Made by a program: the position numbers and the translations under genes
Shown here: positions 1 to 9,989 of the stretch, piece after piece
How the letters are laid out: each line of letters begins with the position of its first letter
Numbering within the stretch: position 1 is the first letter of the stretch
The notes under the pieces: generated by a model
Seen by the model: the letters and a program-made list of their open reading frames with translations, nothing else
Database searches by the model: none
What the model was told of the DNA's origin: nothing
DNA from: Erinaceus europaeus
Taxonomy: Eukaryota; Chordata; Mammalia; Eulipotyphla; Erinaceidae
Length of the DNA: 64,000 nt
NCBI RefSeq assembly: GCF_950295315.1
Contig: NC_080165.1
Location: forward strand, 3,977,734 to 4,041,733
Direction: 5' to 3'

Positions 1-360
1 TAGTTTGAAAACCAGCAGACAGTATAGCTACCAACAGGAAAAAGGGGACGATTGAACATGGTGAGTGACAGGAGAAGAAAAAATGAAATCTAAATGTTGT
101 TAATGAAGATAGTAAAAATGTGAGAGGTGTTATACTTATGAAAAGTAAAATTCCATTCTCTTCTACTCTATTCTAAATCATGATCATAATGACTAGGGCA
201 GAGTAGACTTAAATTTGGAGAGTCTTGCACTGATGTAAAGCTTCCTGGTTTTAATTAGGGCATTTTTCATATGCTAAGAAACTTAATGAAGTAAAATTCT
301 TTGCACCATGGATAAGTAGTTATGGACTGAAGCCAAAAAGACGGAAATAAAAAAAATCTT
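1..360. other. AT-rich sequence, nothing recognised
   Basis: No repeat family, gene or RNA is recognisable in this stretch. It leads into the pyrimidine tract that follows. Confidence 0.5.
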
Positions 361-375
361 TATGCCAAATCACTG

Positions 376-539
376 GTCTTTCTTTCTTCCTTCCTTTCTT
401 TCGTTCTTCTTTCTTTCTTTCTTACTTTCTTTCTTTCTTCACTTTCTCCTCTCCTTTTTCTCTATCATTCCTTCCTTCTCTTTCATTTATTTCTCTTCTT
501 TTCTTCTCCCCCACCTTTCTCTCTCCCTCTCTCTCTCTC

Positions 540-610
<71 letters not shown>

Positions 611-656
611 TTCCTCTCTTTCCTTTATTCTTTCTTCTTTTCATTCTTCTTTTTTT
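376..656. repeat. Compound low-complexity tract: TTTC/TTCC-rich, (CT)n, (AT)n, (GT)n
   Basis: A pyrimidine tract runs from about 376 to 520. It passes through (CT)n near 520-540, (AT)n near 541-556 and (GT)n near 557-600, then returns to pyrimidine-rich sequence. The 110-residue open frame here encodes only S/F/L runs and YIYIYVCVCV and is a low-complexity artefact. Confidence 0.95.
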
Positions 657-660
657 TAAT

Positions 661-757
661 TAAGGGAGTTAGTACTTTACAGTGCACTCATTGATATATG
701 AGTATGATTTCATTATACATGAGGATCCCACATTTCTCCTCCGCCCCTCCTTCCCAC
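661..757 (-). mobile_element. L1 3'-end fragment, antisense, upstream flank of the minisatellite
   Basis: The sequence GTACTTTACAGTGCACTC...GAGTATGATTTCATT resembles the antisense L1 3' end seen more clearly at 25.73-25.90 kb (TCTACAGTACAGTTGTTGACA...GAATATGAGTCTCC). It sits directly before the tandem array, and further L1 3' sequence follows the array at 4.02 kb. It is diverged, so the assignment is an inference from comparing copies within the window. Confidence 0.5.
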
Positions 758-3700
758 TCCCTCCCAGAGTCCTTTGCTCTCCTGCAATACCCCATGTCCA
801 TCCATGTCTCACTCTGTGCTCTCCCTCCCTCCCTCCCAGAGTCCTTTGCTGTGGTGCAGTGCCCCATGTCCATCCATGTCTCACTCTGTGCTCTCCCTCC
901 CTCCCTCCCAGAGTCCTTTGCTGTGGTGCAGTGCCCCATGTCCATCCATGTCTCACTCTGTGCTCTCCCTCCCTCCCAGAGTCCTTTGCTGTGGTGCAGT
1001 GCCCCATGTCCATCCATGTCTCACCCTGTGCTCTACTCCCTCCCAGAGTCCTTTGCTGTGGTGCAGTGTCCCATGTCCATCCATGTCTCACTCTGTGCTC
1101 TCCCTCTCTCCCTCCCAGAGTCCTTTGCTGTGGTGCAGTGCCCCATGTCCATCCATGTCTCACTCTGTGCTCTCCCCCCTCCCAGAGTCCTTTGCTGTGG
1201 TGCAGTGTCCCATGTCCATCCATGTTTCACTCTGTGCTCTCCCTCCCTCCCAGAGTCCTTTGCTGTGGTGCAGTGCCCCATGTCCATCCATGTCTCACTC
1301 TGTGCTCTCCCTCCCTCCCAGAGTCCTTTGCTGTGGTGCAGTGCCCCATGTCCATCCATGTCTCACCCTGTGCTCTTCTCCCTCCTAGAGTCCTTTGCTG
1401 TGGTGCAGTGCCCCATGTCCATCCATGTCTCACCCTGTGTCTCCCTCCCTCCCAGAGTCCTTTGCTGTGGTGCAGTACCCCATGTCCATCCAAGTGTCAC
1501 CCTGTGCTCTCCCTCCCTCCCAGAGTCCTTTGCTGTGGTGCAGTACCCCATGTCCATCCATGTGTCACCCTGTGCTCTCCTCCCTCCCAGAGTCCTTTGC
1601 TGTGGTGCAGTGTCCCATGTCCATCCATGTTTCACTCTGTGCTCTCCCTCCCTCCCAGAGTCCTTTGCTGTGGTGCAGTGCCCCATGTCCATCCATGTCT
1701 CACTCTGTGCTCTCCCTCCCTCCCAGAGTCCTTTGCTGTGGTGCAGTGCCCCATGTCCATCCATGTCTCACCCTGTGCTCTTCTCCCTCCTAGAGTCCTT
1801 TGCTGTGGTGCAGTGCCCCATGTCCATCCATGTCTCACCCTGTGTCTCCCTCCCTCCCAGAGTCCTTTGCTGTGGTGCAGTACCCCATGTCCATCCAAGT
1901 GTCACCCTGTGCTCTCCCTCCCTCCCAGAGTCCTTTGCTGTGGTGCAGTACCCCATGTCCATCCATGTGTCACCCTGTGCTCTCCTCCCTCCCAGAGTCC
2001 TTTGCTGTGGTGCAGTGCCCCATGTCCATCCATGTCTCACCCTGTGCTCTTCTCCCTCCCAGAGTCCTTTGCTGTGGTGCAGTGCCCCATGTCCATCCAT
2101 GTCTCACTCTGTGCTCTCCCTCCCTCCCAGAGTCCTTTGCTGTGGTGCAGTGCCCCATGTCCATCCATGTCTCACTCTGTGCTCTCCTCCCTCCCAGAGT
2201 CCTTTGCTGTGGTGCAGTGCCCCATGTCCATCCATGTCTCACCCTGTGCTCTCCCTCCCCCCCAGAGTCCTTTGCTGTGGTGCAGTGCCCCATGTCCATC
2301 CATATCTCACTCTGTGCTCTCCTCCCTCCCAGAGTCCTTTGCTGTGTTGCAGTGCCCCATGTCCATCCATGTCTCACTCTGTGCTCTCCCTCCCTCCCAG
2401 AGTCCTTTGCTGTGGTGCAGTGCCCCATGTCCATCCATGTCTCACCCTGTGCTCTCCCTCCCTCCCCGAGTCCTTTGCTGTGGTGCAGTGCCCCATGTCC
2501 ATCCATGTCTCACTCTGTGCTCTCCCTCCCTCCCAGAGTCCTTTGCTGTGGTGCAGTACCCCATGTCCAGCCATGTCTCACTCTGTGCTCTCCTCCCTCC
2601 CAGAGTCCTTTGCTGTGGTGCAGTGCCCCATGTCCATCCATGTCTCACCCTGTGCTCTCCCTCCCTCCCAGAGTCCTTTGCTGTGGTGCAGTGCCCCATG
2701 TCCATCCATGTCTCACTCTGTGCTCTCCCTCCCTCCCAGAGTCCTTTGCTGTGGTGCAGTGCCCCATGTCCATCCATGTCTCACCCTGTGCTCTTCTCCC
2801 TCCTAGAGTCCTTTGCTGTGGTGCAGTGCCCCATGTCCATCCATGTCTCACCCTGTGTCTCCCTCCCTCCCAGAGTCCTTTGCTGTGGTGCAGTGCCCCA
2901 TGTCCATCCATGTCTCACCCTGTGCTCTTCTCCCTCCCAGAGTCCTTTGCTGTGGTGCAGTGCCCCATGTCCATCCATGTCTCACCCTGTGCTCTTCTCC
3001 CTCCCAGAGTCCTTTGCTGTGGTGCAGTGCCCCATGTCCATCCATGTCTCACTCTGTGCTCTCCCTCCCTCCCAGAGTCCTTTGCTGTGGTGCAGTGCCC
3101 CATGTCCATCCATGTCTCACTCTGTGCTCTCCTCCCTCCCAGAGTCCTTTACTGTGGTGCAGTGCCCCATGTCCATCCATGTCTCACCCTGTGCTCTCCC
3201 TCCCCCCCAGAGTCCTTTGCTGTGGTGCAGTGCCCCATGTCCATCCATATCTCACTCTGTGCTCTCCTCCCTCCCAGAGTCCTTTGCTGTGTTGCAGTGC
3301 CCCATGTCCATCCATGTCTCACTCTGTGCTCTCCCTCCCTCCCAGAGTCCTTTGCTGTGGTGCAGTGCCCCATGTCCATCCATGTCTCACCCTGTGCTCT
3401 CCCTCCCTCCCCGAGTCCTTTGCTGTGGTGCAGTGCCCCATGTCCATCCATGTCTCACTCTGTGCTCTCCCTCCCTCCCAGAGTCCTTTGCTGTGGTGCA
3501 GTACCCCATGTCCAGCCATGTCTCACTCTGTGCTCTCCTCCCTCCCAGAGTCCTTTGCTGTGGTGCAGTGCCCCATGTCCATCCATGTCTCACCCTGTGC
3601 TCTCCCTCCCTCCCAGAGTCCTTTGCTGTGGTGCAGTGCCCCATGTCCATCCATGTCTCACTCTGTGCTCTCCCTCCCTCCCAGAGTCCTTTGCTGTGGT

Positions 3701-4018
3701 GCAGTGCCCCATGTCCATCCATGTCTCACCCTGTGCTCTCCTCCCTCCCAGAGTCCTTTGCTGTGGTGCAGTGCCCCATGTCCATCCATGTGTCACCCTG
3801 TGCTCTCCTCCCTCCCAGAGTCCTTTGCTGTGGTGCAGTGCCCCATGTCCATCCATTTCTCACCCTGTGCTCTCCTCCCTCCCAGAGTCCTTTGCTGTGG
3901 TGCAGTGTCCCATGTCCATCCATGCTTCACTCTGTGTCTCCCTCCCTCTCCAGAGTCCTTTGCTGTGGTGCAGTGCCCCATGTCCACTCCATGTTTCACC
4001 TTGTGCTCTCCCTCCCTG
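748..4018. repeat. Minisatellite (VNTR), about 48 units of 67-72 bp
   Basis: The core GAGTCCTTTGCTGTGGTGCA recurs from 767 to 3953 with a mean spacing of about 68 bp. Exact spacings near the start are 72, 68, 67, 72 and 67. The difference comes from the number of CTCC steps in the CTCCCTCCCTCCCA joint. Variants include GTGTTGCAG, CCATATCTC, CCAAGTGTC, CCTAGAG and CCCCGAG. The same variants recur at fixed offsets: 405 bp (1204-1609 against 1609-2014) and 945 bp (about 2150-2770 against 3095-3715). This shows block duplications of about 6 and 14 units. No stop triplet occurs in the standard unit on the plus strand, so long frames run through it in all three phases. It is not coding. Confidence 0.97.
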
Positions 4019-4580
4019 TCCCTATTTACTAAGTCCAGTTTATAAGTGAGATCATTTGGTATTTGTCCTCCCCCTTTTTGGCTTATCTCATTTAAGACAA
4101 TGTATTGTAATTCCATCCAAGATGACACAAAGAAGACAACTTCATCATTTTAAATAGCTGAGTAGCATTCCATTGTAGATATACCGCCCTTCTCTTTCTT
4201 TAGCTAATCATGTGTCACCAAACATACAGGTTCCTTCTAGATTTTGGCTATTACCAATTGTGCTGCTATGAACACAGATGTACATACATCTCTTCTGATG
4301 GCCGACTTTGTTTTCAAGAGAGAAATTGCTGGATCATATGGTGGGTCTATTTCTAGTTTTCTGTGAAGTCTCCAGACTGTTTTCCACAAAGGCTGAACCA
4401 TGCTACACTCCCACCGGCAGAGAAGAACTACTCCCTTCGCCCCACACCATTCTCTTTAACATTTGTTATATTGTCTTTTCTAATGTATGACATTCTCACA
4501 GATGTAAAGTGGTATCTCAATGTCATTTTTATTTGCAGTTCTCTGATGATTACACTAGTATTTCATGCTGTAACTAGACT
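4019..4580 (-). mobile_element. L1 3' end (ORF2 terminus/3' UTR), antisense
   Basis: The antisense L1 landmarks appear in their expected order. GTGAGATCATTTGGTATTTG comes first, then CATTCCATTG, TTGTGCTGCTATGAACA, TTGCTGGATCATATGGT, GACTGTTTTCCACAAAGGCT and TTTGCAGTTCTCTGATGATTA. In mammalian L1 these lie near the end of ORF2 and in the 3' UTR. The fragment abuts the minisatellite, whose unit matches the adjacent L1 3' segment, so the two appear to be one interrupted element. Confidence 0.85.
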
Positions 4581-5264
4581 TTCTGAAGAGATAGGAAAAA
4601 AATACACAATGTTATCCCACAAAATTCCAAGCTACATCCCCATTCTTAACTTGTGTCCACTAAGTCCCTCTCTTTGGACATTGCCATTTATTTTTTCAAA
4701 TACAGAAAATCAACAAAATCCTATTTTAGCTAAAGCATATTCACAGATCTTCCTTTTTTCACTTTTTAGGGTCCTGTGAAACATCATTCAGTAATTTATC
4801 TCACCCACATCCCCCATCAATTAATATTGAGTGCCAAATTCCCATAAAATTTTGTTCTGAATTGTCATATAAAACAGGCAAAATTAATGACTCCTTACAC
4901 TTTTATTCCCACAAATCTTAATAAATGCTGGTTTTCAAAGGTTTTTGGATATCTGTACTACAGAAAGAAAACATGAAAGAGAGGTAATGAGAGTAAATGA
5001 AAGAAGTAAGGGAAAGATATGATGTGAGGAGGTATGCAAAGAGAATTGAGGAGAAAAAAGAAAATGCAAAAAGGAAAGAAAAAAAAAAGCTTACCAATAG
5101 TCCTTTAAGACAATGTAAATGGGGTGAGAAGAGGTTATGCTTAGTGCAGTGAGTGAAGGAGTGAAAGACAACGTTGATTATTTTACTCATACGTGGAATA
5201 TAGAAAACTGAAACACATGAGCTTGCATTAACAAAACAAAAAATTAAGCAATCTGTCTGCAAGC
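4581..5264. other. No confident feature; possible further L1 debris near 5150-5210
   Basis: TTTTACTCATACGTGGAATAT near 5180 resembles the L1 3' motif TTACTCATAAGTGGAAT. The rest is AT-rich and unrecognised. Confidence 0.35.
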
Positions 5265-5392
5265 CCTGGGGAGAACTATCGTAGCTATCCTTGGGCAGGT
5301 GGGGGCAGGGAGCGTTGCTGCTGGGGGTGGCGTGGAACTGGGTCTCTGTTATCTTATAATCTTGTTAATCAAGACTAAATAACCAATGAAAA
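5265..5392 (+). mobile_element. Possible L1-3'B end fragment
   Basis: GGCGTGGAACTGGGTCTCTG, followed by TTATCTTATAATCTTGTTAATC, resembles the terminus of the L1-3'B family (GGTGGGAACTGTGTG...CTTATCCTATGGTTTTGTTAAT). It is short and diverged. Confidence 0.4.
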
Positions 5393-5565
5393 AGTAGTTA
5401 TGCTTACGGATGTACAATAACGCTCTGAGTCAGAGAAGTCGCGTCAGACCAAAGATCATTGCTGATCTGGGGAACTGAGATAATTCCATTAGTCAATTTT
5501 TTCTTCAGTTTCCACATGTGTACATATAAACTTTTCCTCATATTTGCATGTTATTATTTTTTAAA

Positions 5566-5722
5566 AGATGTTTGTTGCCCTGTAAAGACCTAGGTTCAAG
5601 AATCCTAGACCTCACTGTAAGGGAGCAAGCTTCACAAGGAATGATGTTGGCGTCTCTCTCTTCCCCTTTCTCTTTTAATTTCTCCCTGTTCTATAAAAAT
5701 AAATAAATAAATAAAAGAAAGT
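5566..5722 (+). mobile_element. Diverged tRNA-SINE fragment (SINE-B-like)
   Basis: CCTAGGTTCAAGAATCCTAGAC resembles the B-box part of the SINE head. It is followed by GCAAGCTTCACAAGGAATGATG, a CT-rich body and an AAATAAATAAAT tail. Confidence 0.5.
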
Positions 5723-5761
5723 GAGGAAGGGAGAGGAGAGAGAAATTGTTAACAATTGATA

Positions 5762-5940
5762 TACAAGGGATTGAGCTGTGGCAAATACAGCAGAGTACAC
5801 GTCAGGATGCTCAAGGACCTTGGTTCAAGACCCAATCTTCACCTTTCCCAGGGAGAAAGCTTCACAGGTGGTGAAGTAATGCTACATCTCTCTCTCTCTC
5901 TCTCTCTCTTTCTCCCTCCATTTATATTTCTTGATTCTTT
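5762..5940 (+). mobile_element. Diverged tRNA-SINE (SINE-B-like)
   Basis: The stretch AAGGACCTTGGTTCAAGACCC...GGGAGAAAGCTTCACAGGTGGTG matches the SINE-B body. It runs into (CT)n at 5889-5911. Confidence 0.6.
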
Positions 5941-5942
5941 TG

Positions 5943-6068
5943 TTTGTTTGTTTGTTTCCTAAAAGAGCATTGTTCAGCTCTGGTTTATGGTGGTGTGGGG
6001 GATTGAACGTGGGACATTGGAGCCTCAAGCAAGAGAGCCTCTTGGCATAACCATTATGCTATCTCCCT
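5943..6068 (-). mobile_element. SINE-C, antisense
   Basis: Read antisense, it begins GGGAGATAGCATAATGGTTA and continues through TTGCTTGAGGCTCC to the CACCACCATAAACCAGAGCTG block. These are the SINE-C landmarks. Confidence 0.7.
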
Positions 6069-6690
6069 CCTCCATTTCTATTTATATCTTTCCATTCTCT
6101 CTTTATACATAAGTAAAATATTAAATAAACAGAGTATTTAAAAATAATTAATGAATCTTGATATTGCTACCTCATACTTAGAGTTGTATTTGAGAACTAG
6201 CAAGTAATTCACTATGTCTATGATTACAGTACTTGCTTGCATTGTCAACAATATCTTGATGACTTAAAAATGTCCTTGACAGGAAGAATTTAAAAAAATC
6301 CAAATCTTTAATATGAATTTACAATAAAATATTTATTATAGAAAGTATCTATATGATGAAAATTGAGTTGTTTGAAAATACAACTTTGGGGGGGAAATTA
6401 AAACTCCTAAAGGACATGCAATAAATTGGCCTAGCGTATTTTGATCTGACAATACACGTTAGCAGATGACAAAAGTTGTAGCATAGATGTTCTAATTACT
6501 GAGTCCCTCTGTCTCCACAGAACACTCAATTAAACAGTGCAAAAGCAAACTTTTAAAACCACTATATCTGGAGTGCTGTGACAAACTTTCTTATTTTTAC
6601 TTGAGAAAACTTACCAACAGAACGTTCATTCCTTAATTAGAATACTCTCTGTAATTGGGAGAGACCTCAAAATTCATGGGAGAGGTAACA
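6069..6690. other. AT-rich, no feature recognised
   Basis: No repeat head, tail or long frame is recognisable here. Confidence 0.4.
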
Positions 6691-6890
6691 CAAGGAAGCT
6701 TGTTTTAATCTTCAGCCATAAGAGTTGGACATTTGCTCCCCAGTTACTTTCCTTGGAGGGACAGTGGTTTGCAGTACAGCTGTTGACACATGCATGCAAC
6801 TTCTCATCCTCCAGAACTCTCTGTTACCTGTCTGAGTGCTGAACCAGAGCCGAGACACAGGGGAACACCAGTTTAATGATGTGTATGGAT
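6691..6890 (-). mobile_element. Possible L1 3' UTR fragment, antisense
   Basis: GTTTGCAGTACAGCTGTTGACACATG parallels TCTACAGTACAGTTGTTGACATAAG in the clearer antisense L1 copy at 25.76 kb. The remainder is weakly similar. Confidence 0.4.
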
Positions 6891-6921
6891 AACTGAGCTG
6901 TATTTTGCTGATCTCTCTCTT

Positions 6922-7165
6922 TTTTTATTTGCCTCCAGGGTTATCTCTGGGACTCGATGCCAGCACAGAAATTCATTGCTCCTGAGAGAAATTGAGGGAG
7001 GAAGGAGAGATAAACACGTATAAAGAGAGACACCTGTAGACCTGCTTCACTGCTGGAGAAGAGCCCCCCCACCACCACCACGAGAGGTGGGGAGTAGGTG
7101 CTCAAACCCAGATCCTTGAGTTGGTCCTTGTGCTTAGTACTGGGTGTACTTAACTGAGTGCATCC
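6922..7165 (-). mobile_element. Composite tRNA-SINE, antisense, with TGCCTCCAGGGTTAT extension
   Basis: TTTGCCTCCAGGGTTATCTC is followed by GGGACTCGATGCCAGCAC. It then runs into the antisense SINE body (GACACCTGTAGACCTGCTTCAC) and head (GGTGCTCAAACCCAGATCCTTG). This is the long form of the hedgehog-type tRNA SINE. Confidence 0.7.
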
Positions 7166-7184
7166 CCATTTCTCTTTATCATTT

Positions 7185-7387
7185 AAAAAATATTATCTTT
7201 ACTTTATTTATATGATAGAGACAGCCAGAAATTTAGAGGGAAAGAGGTGATAGAGAGGGAGAGACAGAGAGACACTTGTAGCCCTGCTTCACCACTTGCA
7301 AAACTTTCCCCCTGTAGGTGGGGACTGGGGGCTCGAACCTGGATCCTTGTGCACTGTAACATGTGCGCTCAACCACCGAGTTCCTCT
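7185..7387 (-). mobile_element. SINE-B, antisense
   Basis: GCCCTGCTTCACCACTTGCAAAACTTTCCCCCTGTAGGTGGGGACTGGGGGCTCGAACC is the reverse complement of the SINE-B body. The head region ACATGTGCGCTCAACCA follows. Confidence 0.8.
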
Positions 7388-7490
7388 CTTTATATCTATC
7401 TGAGACTATAAGTGAAAAATGTTTTTCACCCTCCTTATATATGTGCATTTATTGATTTCATGCTACATATAATTAATAATAATAATATCT

Positions 7491-7660
7491 GAGACTGGAG
7501 AGTTAGTTCCCCTGCTCAGGTGTGTGTCTTTCCAGTGTGAGGCTCAGGTCCAAGTTCAAACACAGCATGAGAGTTGCTGCGGCTTCAGAGAAAGCTCTGA
7601 TGCTGTGGTGTCCCTCTGCCTATCTCCCCATCTGAATGAAAACAAAACCCAGCAGGAAAC
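7491..7660 (+). mobile_element. Diverged SINE-C/D-like copy
   Basis: GACTGGAGAGTTAGTTCCCC...GTGAGGCTCAGGTCCAAGTTCAAACAC has a tRNA-like B-box region. Its arrangement is that of the other short SINEs here. Confidence 0.4.
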
Positions 7661-8348
7661 TGGGAAATCACATATCTACACATCCTGTTGCAGGGAGTAA
7701 GCTGATAGGCCAACAACGGTCACTATTGCTTTGTCATTATTGTAGCTTTAAGTGTAACAGTAAATAATTTCTCAGGTTCTGCCAGCTACAAAGTCCTGAT
7801 AGAAGATTCAAACAACAAATCAAACAAAAACCAACTTGCAAAGCAGCATGTCCTTCTGAAGTTACATATCAAAATCAAGAACATGCTGCAAGGTAACGAT
7901 AAAATTTTGCTTCCGATGTATTCAAACTGGCTTCATTCAATAGTGAATTTTTCATCCACAAACTAGATTAGTGATTACAGTGCTGCCTTAAATCCTATTT
8001 ATTTTGATGTTGCAGCTATAGTAATCACCTGAAGAGAAGTCCTGAATAAACAGACATTCGCACTTTATTTCGGTGGTTTGAATCATCTTTGTAATCCTAA
8101 GGAAAACTGCCAGTGTCTGAACCAGGGCTGAAGCACCAAGGAGGAGATGTCTGACAGAGCTCAGATGTGAGCAATAAAATGAGATTAAAGAAAGTTTATA
8201 TTGCTCTTTATATCCTTAATCTCTACATAAAAGCTAACATCTGAAGGGTAATATTTTGCCAAATGTCTCTAGCAATCTAAAAAAGGAGGTTGAGTGAAAC
8301 ATTTGCAGGTTGCCTTAGAAGTGTGTGTCTTCAGGAATGAAAAACCTA
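7661..8348. other. No feature recognised
   Basis: Unique-looking AT-rich sequence without a recognisable repeat or open frame of note. Confidence 0.4.
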
Positions 8349-8606
8349 GGGAGCCAGGCGGTAGCGCAGCAGACTAAGCACACGTGGCGCAAAGCGCAAG
8401 GACCATAGTAAGGCTCCCGGTTCGCGCCTCCCTCTCCCCACCTGCAGGGGAGTCGCTTCACAGGCGGTGAAGCAGGTCTGCAGGTGTCTGTCTTTCTCTC
8501 CCCCTCTCTGTCTTCCCCTCCTCTCTCCATTTCTCTCTGTCCTAGCCAACAATGAAGACAACAAGAATAACTCCAATCATAAAACAACAAGGGCAACAAA
8601 AGGGAA

Positions 8607-8637
<31 letters not shown>

Positions 8638-8642
8638 ATATT
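8349..8642 (+). mobile_element. SINE-A with target-site duplication
   Basis: It has a GGGAGCCAGGCGGTAGCGCA head, the CCCCACCTGCAGGGGAGTCG core, a CT-rich body, a GGGCAACAAAAGGGAATAAA tail and (AAAT)n. The flanks AGGAATGAAAAACCT (left) and AGGAATGGAAACCC (right) look like a slightly diverged target-site duplication. Confidence 0.95.
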
Positions 8643-8655
8643 AAAAAAAGGAATG

Positions 8656-9515
8656 GAAACCCTTAACATCTTAAGACCTGTTGGTTTGTTTTGAATAATA
8701 CTTGTCAATCAAGAACTAATGAATTAAAAAAAAAAAAAGGAAAAGTCTGCAGTTGCAGACAGATTAGACACAGTGAGCTGAGAAAAGAAGATTATGGAAT
8801 TGTTCAAAGGCAGATACCGTTCTTCTTGCTCACTAAGAACAGTGGAGTCAAATCTGTGGAAACGTAAGGAAGCTGAAACCTGCTGTGTTTGCTCAGTGCT
8901 GCTGACCTGCCAGCTGGTAAGAGCCCTGAGTTTCAAGGGTCTAAGCTCTCAAAGAAGCCAAGACTTGGCTCATCATCTCAGGCTCAGCATATTGTGAGGT
9001 ACAGGGACATTCTCTTCAAAAGTGGCAAGGAAAAGAAAGGAGGGCTGAAAATCTGAACACAGTAGCCAGTTAAAATTCAGACAATTGCAAGGATGGTGTT
9101 TTTTCTCTGAGGGATTTGGTTATGCCCTAAGCTATCAAGGAAGGTGATCAATGACCAGGGGGAGGGAGAGGGAGGGGACGTTAGGAAGAAGCATCAGCGT
9201 CTGTCAGCTGTAACATTCGTTCTTTAAGTGCAGTTGAAGACGGGCCTCAAGAACAGTGTGTATTCCACTACAACTTAAAGGGTTTTGGGCCACCATTTCC
9301 ATTAACATATCCCAGAGGCTTTTTTTTTTTTTTGCTTTTGCTTTCCCTAGAACTATATTTATTATGTGTTTTATTAATTTTAAGAAAAAAATATAAGTGG
9401 GTTTAGGCATGTTTTAACAGAAGTTTGCCATCTTAATTAATCAATGCCAAGACCATACTTTTCAAATGAATATGTGTAATAACTCAAAAGTTAGAAAGCA
9501 TATTCTTTTTGTTTA
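8656..9515. other. No feature recognised
   Basis: A GGGGGAGGGAGAGGGAGGGG purine run lies near 9158-9177 and short T runs near 9320. Otherwise the sequence looks unique. Confidence 0.4.
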
Positions 9516-9521
9516 TAATTT

Positions 9522-9743
9522 TTTTATATTCATTTATTCCCTTTTGTTGCCCTTCTTGTTTTATTGTTGTTGTTGTTGGATAGGACAGAGAGAAATGGAG
9601 AGAGGAGGATAAGACAAAGAGGGAGAGAGACAGACAGACACCTGCAGACCTGCTTCACCACCTATGAAGCGACTCCCCAGCAGGTGGGGAGCTGGGGGGC
9701 CCGAACTGGGATCTTCAACCTGCTGCGTTACTGCCTGACTCCC
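9522..9743 (-). mobile_element. SINE-A, antisense, with target-site duplication
   Basis: Antisense tail CCCTTTTGTTGCCC, then GGACAGAGAGAAATGGAGAG, GCAGACCTGCTTCACC and head GCCTGACTCCC. GCATATTCTTT occurs on both sides (about 9498 and 9749). Confidence 0.93.
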
Positions 9744-9989
9744 ACAATGCATATTCTTTATCCTTACTGTATTAGAAAGAAAAACTGGCAGGGCTCCAAT
9801 AGTTAGACCGTATTTTCCAGTTTGCTTTGTGTTCACCTTTAATATTTGTTTCTTCTGTATATGCCTTTGAGAAGTAGGAAGTGCCTCTTACATAGGGATT
9901 GTAAAATCATGCAGCCAACAACATCTGAAACTGACATAATTCTGATTGATTGCATCAGTGCAAAAATACGAACCATTGCCAAGTTCCCC

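Noticed and set aside
362..694. 110-residue hydrophobic frame resembling a membrane protein
   Set aside because: It is a translation of pyrimidine and dinucleotide repeats.
748..4018. CRISPR array
   Set aside because: Units are contiguous 67-72-bp tandem copies with no unique spacers, and the genome is mammalian.
682..4032. 1,116-residue open frame and overlapping frames in all phases, as a possible repetitive Cys/Pro-rich protein gene
   Set aside because: All three plus frames are open because the minisatellite unit lacks stops. There is no start context, splice signal or non-repeat domain.
8315..8599. Many 60-95-residue minus-strand frames rich in TERNGERRGRQRGGEKDRHLQTCFTACE
   Set aside because: The same peptide appears at every SINE-A copy. 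It is an antisense translation of the SINE body.
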